NCBI GenBank assembly: GCA_040954595.2
Contig: CM082577.2
Location: 18,042,001-18,106,000 of the forward strand
Direction of reading: 5' to 3'
DNA: 64,000 bases
Source: Balanoglossus misakiensis
Lineage: Eukaryota > Hemichordata
Shown piece by piece: positions 55,500 through 64,000 of the stretch (the first letter of the stretch is position 1; every line of letters starts with the position of its first letter). Position numbers and translations under genes: made by a program. A model generated the notes under the pieces. It saw only the letters and a list, made by a program, of their open reading frames with translations. It did no database searches and was not told the DNA's origin.

Positions 55500-56000
55500 A
55501 CCCACAGAATACTAAAAATTGGCACTAACGAGAAATATCGAATACATCGAGTCCAATTCTTGTTGAAACGCATTATTTCCTTTTCTTACTAAGTTTTTTT
55601 GTTCTTTTTCAAATAAGTCCTTCAAATCATTAAGAAAAACTGAGATTCAAGGTTTTATTTTCTGGTCTACATTTGCGAAAGGGATACTTTCCGTAAAATA
55701 AAAAGAGGTTCAGCAAAATAATTACATTTGATTTGAGCTGTCGGTTGTTATCCCAAAAAGTACATCTTTCAGATCAAGATTAATTTCTTCACCTGCAATG
55801 GTGCACCACCAATCAATCAAATCATTCAAAAATTGTGATACAAATCACAAGTGAAGAGAAGGTGATCAGTTTTTACAATATGCATAATATAAAGTGTGGA
55901 GTACAAATCAAATTGTAATCGATTAATCGATTATTCAGTTTTCCACTCCAGTATTCGGACATTTTATATCTTGCAAGAGGACGATCGAAGATTGAGACTA
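55500..56000 (-). mobile_element. Degraded L1/Tx1-like LINE, 3' end of ORF2
   Basis: Minus-strand translation, with frameshifts, reads HLLFTCDLY, DLIDWWCTIAGEEINLDLKD then VLFG, NNRQLKSNVIILLNLFLFYG then KYPFRKCRPENK, and a final FLNDLKDLFEKEQKN block. This matches the C-terminal region after the reverse transcriptase in L1/Tx1-type elements, where a zinc-knuckle region is followed by 'N..ILL.K..IYK'. Several stops and shifts show it is inactive. Its upstream limit is unclear. Confidence 0.62.
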
Positions 56001-56729
56001 CGATTTTAAACCAGAGGCTCAGCAGAATCAATAATTGTCTTACCGCCAAAAGTCGATTTTTTCACTCATGCTGATTTTATGAATGTTTGAAAACACGTCT
56101 TTTCCCCTGTCTGATGGCCACAGTTCAACGGTAAATTACTTAAAACGTGCTTCTGATTTTTGCCTTTACCAAACATTTCATCCGAACGGTAACATCTAAC
56201 CCAACCGGTCAGACGATTTCATGAATAAAGCTTTTTCGAAACCTAGAACTTGCCATTATCACCGGACTTGGCTTTTATGGTCTTTGTATAATTCAAGCCA
56301 TAGAACTTTAAGTACGTGCCTGCCCCGGGAACAGATTTTCGGAAAAATTACAGTCTTTCGTTTTATTTGCTATATTGAAGTACGTGAGGAGTCTTTTTCA
56401 TCGTCATAGTTTTTGCTTTAAATTTTCCCCATATTATAGTTAACGCAGAGATCAATCTGTATTATGGCAGCCATTTAATTCCAAATTTTAGACAATATCC
56501 CTTACTCATTCATTTTTTACAGTAACGCCGATTTTTTGTTCTCAATTTTAGGAGGGAATAATTTAAAGTTGCTTGAGTAAAATTTGAGATAAAGTTTTAC
56601 TTCAATTTTCGAGATCTGCACATGAAGGGGTGGTGTCCAGAAGCTTTTACATTTTCAGCATTGCAAAAAGGTTGGATGTGGGTTTGAGTTAAGGTCTGAT
56701 TTGTAGGGCTACGTAATCGTGCTAAAAGG

Positions 56730-57516
56730 TAGCGCCGAAAGACATGGAAACTGAGCTTGTATGGATAATATTTCCCAAAGTTTCCTATTCAGTTGTGAAT
56801 CACTGTACCTCGTTCACTTCTTCTGGAGAAAGAGCTTTATGCAGCGCCGCCAATGTCTTGTTTGTCATTTTTGTCCATCGTACGGGCTGGAAAATATCAT
56901 ATTATCTTTTTTTATTGACGTTAGCTTCTAAGCGAAATTAGGTCATTTCGCTTGTAGTGAAACTGCCATGCCATGTTTTTATTGACTCTAATGCTTCGTA
57001 CGGACCAACATTCTCATGTCGACAGATTTGATGGAAAGCGCATCCAATCAGTGTGGCATTATTTCCAAACCAACTTTCCCACCATATTTCTTTACTTTTG
57101 ATATTCATACACTTTGTCTTCTTTACGTTGTAAACTACTAGTATATCATGGTCAAGGGCATATAGGCTAGTTCACAGATCTGTAAACGTTTTGTCGGACC
57201 TTTGACCTGTCACAAAAGCATATAGACTGTTAGAATCTTGAATGACGGAATGGATTTCCCCTAAGTAATGCGTAAATTCTTCGAAGTGTTTCTTACAATC
57301 AGTTCGCAATTTCCAAGTTTTGTCGAGAGATGTACTCCATCAGTCGTCATACGGTTTAGGTGACACAGAGTTTCTCAGTGATTTTTCTTCATAACCGCCG
57401 TAAGTACAGCCGGTTAGCAGCTCTTTCTTACAGACAATCGCACAAACCCCATATGACAATATAGCATAGGCAGCATCTTTAAACAATGTCAGATTTTCAC
57501 ACAACATCTGTACAAC
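56730..57516 (-). pseudogene. Unidentified eroded reading frame with in-frame stops
   Basis: On the minus strand one frame runs from about 57516 to 56730 with stops but no frameshift. It includes NLTLFKDAAYAILSYGVC, HFEEFTHYLGEIHSVIQD, NVKKTKCMNIKSKEIWWESW and IFQPVRWTKMTNKTLAALHK. TGA codons interrupt it after PKPYDD and FTDL, and a TAA after SEMT. The composition looks protein-like. I do not recognise the family; a dead transposon gene is most likely. Confidence 0.4.
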
Positions 57517-58905
57517 AGGGATAGATGATTTGATAGACCGACAATTATTGGCGGTTTGTGGTCCATTACAGTTTCACGAGACGTGATGAGCCAATAACAG
57601 GGTTGCTTATCTGTCATTTCTTGACGCGTTATTTGAATAGTCCTTTCTGGATAGTTGCAATTTACTTTGTTCTAGCAGCGCAACATTCTGACTCAGGATT
57701 TACCCGTTCTTATTATTTTTGGAAAGGTGGCTTTAGACTGCCGACAATTTGAGTAAGATTTCACTTATAGGAACTTCTTATCACTGATGGAATCTACTAC
57801 ACGCATTACTTTGGTGTTTTCTTCACCAGATTTTGATCGAGACGAGCGAGATGTACTCTCCAGCTTGCCCTTCGTATACCCCACAACATCTGAGACCTGA
57901 AGAGAGACGAAAGTGTTGCTTTTATACTGACATTTAATCACATTTTCAAGTTTGTTTTCGCGCCACACTTTCGACGAACAAATGACGAGACCTTTGTACC
58001 TTATTCTGACAAGTTCGCCATACTAAACCTCCTAATAACTCGCATCGTTACATGTTTACCTGGGTTGCCTCTCTTAAAGTGGTAATTTCCTTGTGGGAAC
58101 ATTTGAATGCTTGTACTTTCCCTTGAATAATTTGGTGAAACGGAAATTGAAATTCTAGTCGCGCAGCAGTCACTTGTACCATTAATCCCTTCGAATTCAT
58201 GAGACCGACCAAATTTATCTTCCTTGATAAACGATGAAAAGAGGCGCAGTTATTCAGGGGTACTTTCGTTTCGATTCTTATTACAATAGCAAATTCGTTA
58301 GGCTGATATACATATTAGTCATACACCTGCACCATTTATACTTGTAAAATTTTCGGTAAGTCAAAGATGTTTTAGAATAGTAAATTGTTCAAGGACCGCT
58401 CTGCATCATGCAAAACAACAAAACGTTTGAAAATTGAACTTGAATCGAACACATTTTTTGGGGATGTGCGACAACAACGAATAAGTGAACGTCATGAACA
58501 TCGCGATGAGATTCAAAATCGGTATGAAATTAGTTTAATTGCAAATCTGACACATACTTGAACTGATCGAACTAGATTTCACACGTGAAATTGCCCCATT
58601 TTCGACGTGTTTGGGTGAAGATGGAGCGAGGATGTTTGACATCTCTTCCTGCTGTCTGAGCCAGGCGGTATTTTTTTACAGGTGTAACTAACAATCGTGT
58701 TTTTTTCTAAATCAATCACACAAGATAAATCTTTTATTTATAACACATGTCCGTGGCGATCAGAACCCCATGACTTTCGATGTTGACTACCGGCACACCG
58801 GTATATCAGATCTCATGAAACCGGGCCCTGTATCGAGTTATGTTTGTTTACATTAAAGGTCGCCATTTTCATGAACATAGTTCCGGGTATCAGCGCAAGA
58901 AATGA
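57517..58905. other. Intergenic sequence, one possible further coding remnant
   Basis: Minus strand 57968-57765 keeps a 67-codon frame rich in Ser, Lys and Arg, possibly part of the same eroded element as 56730-57516 but in another frame. Otherwise I see nothing. Confidence 0.35.
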
Positions 58906-58976
58906 TGACGTTTAGTGTGAAATATCACCGGTGACATTTCACACTAAACGTGGTGATATTCACGTTAAACGTCACC
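58906..58976. repeat. Palindrome adjacent to the LINE 5' end
   Basis: ACGTTTAGTGTGAAAT pairs with ATTTCACACTAAACGT, and a third related copy CACGTTAAACGTCACC follows. Confidence 0.75.
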
Positions 58977-59046
58977 AGGAGGAGGTGATATCAGCATGAG
59001 CATATGATAAACTCAGAAATCAGTTGATGAGTCGGTTGAATCCCAG

Positions 59047-59613
59047 ATGAAAAGTTTAAAGGAAGAGTTTGTGTTGGAAATCGGCAGAATAGATGCTAAA
59101 ATATCTGTATTGGAGACCGCTGTTAGAAACCGTGAAGACGGAATATCTGCCATTGACGCCAACCCTCTGAGCAATGATGACGTGTGTTTAATAGAGATTA
59201 ACGTCCCTGAAGCGGACAACGAGGATTTACAGGCTAAAGTAAATGACATCGTCAGTAAGTTTGGGGAACCAGCAAAACATGCACATGTTGTGAAAGCGAA
59301 ACGTCTTCAGTCACGGCGACAAGGATCTCCTGGTCTGGTAAAATTTGCGATGGAGAACGTGGAACAGAAGATACAGGTTCTAAGATGCAAAAAGGAACTG
59401 AAAAACTCAGATTCCTACAGAAGAGTATTCTTGCGATCTAGTAAATCTCATGCAGAACGCATGTTGGAATTGAATACGCGTACTTTATTGAATGAACTAC
59501 CGAATGGTGCTGAATTTCGTATAACTGGCAGTGGACGCATCGTAAGAAAAAATACCATCATGGAACCCTCACGTCAACGTCACACTATGGAACCAAACGA
59601 CGCGCGCGAATAG
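59047..59613 (+). pseudogene. LINE ORF1 protein (5'-truncated)
   Basis: 188 codons from the internal Met; the same frame extends upstream to about 59010 (SVDESVESQ). An N-terminal coiled coil (LKEEFVLEIGRIDAKISVLE) is followed by an RRM-like core, LVKFAMENVEQKIQVLRCKK, and the typical FLRSSKSHAERMLELNTRTL and LPNGAEFRITGSGRIVRK blocks of CR1/L2-type ORF1 proteins, which bind element RNA. Intact as far as seen, but without its N-terminus. Confidence 0.75.
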
Positions 59614-59649
59614 GATTTACTCCAAGCCCAATGGAACTTTAACTCGTCT

Positions 59650-60575
59650 TTGAAGATAGCCCATTTGAATGTAAGTGGTTGGACTGATGCGAACGCTGGC
59701 CTCAGATCTGCAATTGTTCACGCTCACGAACCCGATATTTTAAGTGTAAATGAGACACACTTAACAAGTAATGCTACCATACAAGTTGACGGATATCACT
59801 GGTTTGGAAAAAATAGACAACAAACTCATGTAAGGTCCACCAGATCATTTGGGGGTGTGAGTTTTTCATTTCTGTTGCTAGCTCCGGTTATGAGGGGATT
59901 CTTGGTTTGAAATTCGTTCACAAAGTAACCGATTTTACTTTTGTAATTTTCACATGTTATTTACCACCGGAAAACTCCCCTTGGGGTAGAGATGCTACGT
60001 CTTTTTTTGGGTTATCTTTTGAATGAACTGTATTTATTAGATGACGTTGACAGCGTTATAATTTGCGGTGACCTCAATGCTCGAATCGGTGCATTGCATG
60101 GCTCAATAATGGGTGTTATGATAATATTCCAATAGGGCAGGTTATTGATACGTATGTAAATCAGCACGGTCACTCTTTCATAGAATTTCTGAACGACGCA
60201 AGAATGCATGTATTGAACGGTCGATATTCAAATGAGTGTAATGACTTCACATCTGTTTAAACTCGTGGCAAGGCAGTCGTGGATTTTATCGCTGTTCCTC
60301 ATGACTCTGCTGCACTCTGTACAGATTTTGAAGTCCAGAAAATGTCCGACTTTGTGGAAAACCATGGTTTATTTCACTTTCTTAATGAGCGCAGTAAAAT
60401 TCCTGACCACTCCATTCTCAGCTTTAGGTTCTTGGTTAGACCTGGTACTAATGATTGTACACCTGGGCTACCAAATCGTATCAATGGTGAACAAACCTGT
60501 AGGAAATATCAGTTAGATTCTATGCCAGTTGATTTTATGCAATCAGTGACTACTAAAATGCCCTTTTGCTTATGA
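59650..60575 (+). pseudogene. LINE ORF2 endonuclease domain, frameshifted
   Basis: LNVSGWTDANAGLR, HEPDILSVNETHL and GYHWFGKNR are the opening motifs of an apurinic/apyrimidinic-type endonuclease. After a stop near 59910, other frames supply CYLPPENSPWG, SVIICGDLNARIG and FIAVPHDSAAL, and DHSILSF closes the domain. At least two frame changes. Confidence 0.72.
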
Positions 60576-60971
60576 TTGACCGGATAGAAAGTGTTGCTGA
60601 AAATCAAACCAACATCGATGCCATTTATACAGATCTCTGTGATTGCATAATGAAGAGTTGAAGACACTGTTGCAGAATATGAGACTAAAACTGCTCCTCA
60701 ATGAAATGAGTCGAAGCACATCAAAATTTATTGCTAAAGCTTATTGGAAACGGCAGTCTATACTCTACGAAGTACGCTGACTACCTATATTTTTTTTCTC
60801 CGCAATTTTTGTGCGAGATTCGATATTTTCAGATACCTGTGTAGTTTTTACTTCATTTTTGTGTGTGTATCATGAACAGCAACTCAGATGAAAATGTATT
60901 TCTTTTTATTTAAAAGTGACTAATCAGCCCGTTGTGGCTTGGTGTAAAAAAACACTAGTCACTATAATAAA

Positions 60972-61139
<168 letters not shown>

Positions 61140-61140
61140 G

Positions 61141-61244
61141 TTGACACGAGAGTGAAAAAACTCGTCAAAATGAATAATCGGTCTCTACCATTAATTCATT
61201 TTTTACTCTCATATCATACAAGCGGGATGGAAGTTGGGTGTGGA
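61141..61244. mobile_element. Partial copy of the 27.6-kb MITE
   Basis: GACACGAGAGTGAAAAA, AAAATGAATAAT and GGGATGGAAGTTGGGTGTGG match the core hairpin of 27600-27951. The outer ends are missing. It abuts the (CTAT)n tract. Confidence 0.72.
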
Positions 61245-61249
61245 CGTAC

Positions 61250-63000
61250 AAATTCATCTATAAGCTTATGCTAATCAATCATGTATGCTAAATGTGCCCT
61301 TGTGCCATTATACGCCCGAATCTTTCAATGTTGTACGCCAGTTACTCAATATTGAAAATTGGTTGTACTTATAGGGAAAGCTTGACAATGATGTGGTGTG
61401 GTTTATTTCCTGATGACGCGTTTATCTTTCCTTGGGTTTCGGTTGTATGGTGTGCATTGTCGATCAATAAGCTCAGCTTATATCCGCGTCACGTAGAATT
61501 TTTCCCCTGTCATTTTTTCACAATGTTTACACATAGTTTTCCTTTTCAGTTCAGGTATATCACCTACATGCATGTTATAGCTCCGCGAGTATCGTTTTTA
61601 GTCCAGAGTCGCCGCATCAATAAGTTCAGTTCTTTTTGTAGCTTCCTGCATTTTAATGGAATTGTTTGAAAGACTATCATTTATTTAGATCTTTCCCAGA
61701 GGCAAACACTACCCGACGAAATCCAGCGTAAAATAAATTCACAGCCCACATCATTCATGAAAAATAAACACATAATCTTTGTTCTCGGTTAGTCCAAATC
61801 TTTATTGACATATCTCGTAATTTTGTTCTAATAGTACACGTTGTAAAGTAGAATATCTTCTTTGAACATGAAAAGGCGATATGTAAACTAATCAGTATAA
61901 ATTTTATAGTCAGCACCTAATTACATTCATTTTGAAGTGATACACGAGATAATAATTGTGTGGAGGAATTTTCTTTAAAAATCAATTCAATTTAACATAA
62001 TTTTCGCTGCACAAAGGAAATCTGGATGTGTTGTCAATTTTTCCATGGAAATGGTTCGCATAAGCGTATGAATTTTCCTATGCTATATACTATCAACAGT
62101 GATCATTAATCGAGTTAGATCTACTTGGCAGAAGTGTATGTGGCGACAAGAAAACCTCTCTTTATTGCCTCTAGTCAGTATAGGGGCGCGTAGCCTTCAT
62201 AGTCGGGTTGCCCAATACAGATTTATGCCCTAACCCAACATAACAGTATGCACAATTGTTTTTTGCAGTTTTCTCAACTATAGCATGTCCTTAACCAAAA
62301 CCTTAATGATGCCACCTTGGCACCATTGAGGGTTTTGAGAAATCTAAGATGGCCACCAACCATGAAACAAGGCATAATTTTGGTTATAATTGAACTACAT
62401 GTGTACTTTTTTTCTGACTATATATGTATTTTGGAGACTGGTGAATCCATATTTAGGATGGGTTGATGTCTAAAGTAAGGATTTAACTATTTGATAGTAG
62501 GGGGTATCTAGAGTAAGGGTTTAACCGGTTGATAATGGGGGGGGGGGGAGATCAGCTTGACAAAACAATGTTTTCAAAATGTTAGCGTAAGCAAAACAGT
62601 CAAAATTTATTTCATGGTCCCCAAAATCTCCAATTCAATGTGGTTGTAAAAAGTAATATCACCATCTTAACATCGTGATGTTTATTTCACAAGTTTTGAA
62701 TTTGCCCATCATTCATGTTTGTTACGGGTTATGTGAAAGGAATTAAATTACACCTCTTTAAAATGTGGATTTGTTATGATTTTGAAGATAAATAAACGTT
62801 TAAAGAAACGATTGAAATTGTGAAGTTTCCGATGAACGTGTTTATTTGTATATTAAAGAGGGCCTAACCTGGATGGGTATTTGAAGAGCATTATAAGGAT
62901 TGAGTTGTCGACGTTATTCATGGAATCATAATACATTTACAAATAACGCATATTATTAATGTGCACACCCCACGTTTGTAATTTATCTCTAGTTCTTCGT
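61250..63000. other. Intergenic sequence without recognisable feature
   Basis: A 125-codon plus-strand frame (61292-61669) has no recognisable motif. A GTTTAACCGGTTGAT-type duplicated segment lies near 62490-62535 beside a poly-G tract. Nothing else seen. Confidence 0.45.
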
Positions 63001-63008
63001 CGTTTGGC

Positions 63009-63503
63009 TTGTTAATGTTTCGACAGACATTCAGTACACGAAGATCCACCTTTATAGAACAGAGATTTAGAATGATCCGTCGTTCGGACGAAGATTTAAT
63101 TTTACAAACACCCTTCTCTTTGCCGTTGTGTATCCACATAAAAAATCAAGTGTTCGACGTCTACCCCGCAATTAATGAATCTGCAGCGATAGTGTTTTCA
63201 GACAATTACAGACTCGTGACATGGATGTCACATCTGGAGATAACAGGTATTACGGCTGGTTTCTCATGATTGTTCACGCATCGGGGAATCTGTAGCGATG
63301 AGGTATCGGGCTCTGACGAGAACAGTGATCCACGAAGACACGTATCTGATTCACGTTCATTTATTGTCCAGAACTACTCCAGTACATCAAATACGCCCAG
63401 TAAAGTACATGAGGAAGGGAACGAACTCAGTAGCCTGAGGTACTCCCATCTCCCGTTAGATTATTCTTTTTTTTTCAACTTTGAAAACAAAGTTCTCTTA
63501 TAA
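63009..63503 (+). pseudogene. Unidentified reading frame with one in-frame TGA
   Basis: A single plus-strand frame runs 165 codons with one TGA at 63267-63269. The first part reads FIEQRFRMIRRSDEDLILQT then IKNQVFDVYPAINESAAIV. The second part is polar and serine-rich (SGSDENSDPRRHVSDSRSF). A splice donor-like AACAG|GTATTA at about 63246 could make the first part an exon. Not recognised; possibly transposon-derived. Confidence 0.3.
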
Positions 63504-64000
63504 TTACTTTTCTCAAGGCGTGGTTAATAATGTAAAATATCACAAATACAATGTGTTACAATTTCATTGGGCATCAGTCAACTCTATACGTACCAATTTA
63601 CATAAAGTGTTATATAACAAAGTCAGTTCGATGATGATTGACAACCAGAGCAGTCAGTTAAACACCCGCTCTCCCTATCTACTTCAAATACATAAAATCA
63701 AATACTATCAAACATTGACATTCCCGAGCTCTGGATTAATTAACCCTTGAAATCGTATTTGACCTTTATACAGATCGTAACACTCCCCTCCTTTTAAACC
63801 AATGCGTCCCGCATTGGACACAAATCTCTTAAAGAGCAGTACCCCAAGGGTAATCGTTCAATTCCACCCCAAGAATATATTAAGTTGTATCGTATGATAT
63901 TGAAATGTAAGAGTACAATATATATAACAAAATTGAAGTAAAAAAAATCTAGTCATGTCTATGAAGTGATCGTCTTAAAAATATATAAAATTACAATCCA
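63504..64000. other. Right edge, no feature recognised
   Basis: AT-rich sequence with a short hairpin ATGCGTCCCGCATTGG-like segment near 63800. No exon or repeat boundary identified. Confidence 0.4.

Noticed and set aside
55271-55573. 100-codon minus-strand frame with hydrophobic stretches
   Set aside because: Overlaps the 3' end of the degraded LINE in another frame; the hydrophobicity comes from T-rich sequence.
61292-61669. 125-codon plus-strand frame
   Set aside because: No motif, biased hydrophobic composition, no splice or promoter context; likely chance.

Overview
This is intron-rich animal nuclear DNA. It is AT-rich, with GT/AG introns of a few hundred bases to several kb, many short inverted-repeat transposons, non-LTR retrotransposon remnants and microsatellites. 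The genes (a trefoil plus GH31 alpha-glucosidase and a large EAR-repeat protein) and the repeat load suggest a marine invertebrate, most likely a deuterostome such as a hemichordate, cephalochordate or echinoderm. That placement is inference; nothing here fixes the species.

Layout. Positions 1-18741, minus strand: a lysosomal alpha-glucosidase-like gene (glycoside hydrolase family 31). Fourteen exons could be assembled with consistent splice phases, giving 735 codons from the signal peptide to the C-terminal part of the catalytic barrel. The gene runs off the left edge, so its last exons are missing. Positions about 18742-19500: a short intergenic segment that must serve as promoter for two head-to-head genes. 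Positions about 19500-54440, plus strand: one gene with a non-coding first exon, 33 coding exons and a predicted protein of 2085 residues. Its order is signal peptide, short propeptide ending in a furin-type site, seven EAR (EPTP) repeats, a coiled coil, about 27 copies of a roughly 44-residue repeat (consensus NG-I/V-D ... Q-x-ITG-x-KTF), then seven more EAR repeats and a short tail. I do not recognise it as a named gene. Positions 54440-64000: gene-poor sequence with degraded retrotransposons, a long (CTAT)n tract and unidentified eroded reading frames.

The introns carry most of the mobile DNA. At least five elements have terminal inverted repeats that start directly at a TTAA on both sides, the target signature of piggyBac-type transposases. 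There is a foldback element with arms of about 320 bp, a 0.5-kb repeat present twice that ends in a long hairpin, and many GC-rich near-perfect palindromes. The palindromes have unrelated stems but similar loop sequences, and some were re-duplicated in nested fashion.

How the genes relate: the glucosidase hydrolyses terminal alpha-glucosyl residues in the lysosome or outside the cell. The second gene predicts a secreted or cell-surface fibrous protein with a beta-propeller at each end. They share a promoter region, but the sequence gives no evidence of a shared pathway. The most novel item is the propeller-shaft-propeller protein and its phage-tail-fibre-like repeat. All splice structures were read by eye from reading frame, splice consensus and phase; no transcript evidence was available.
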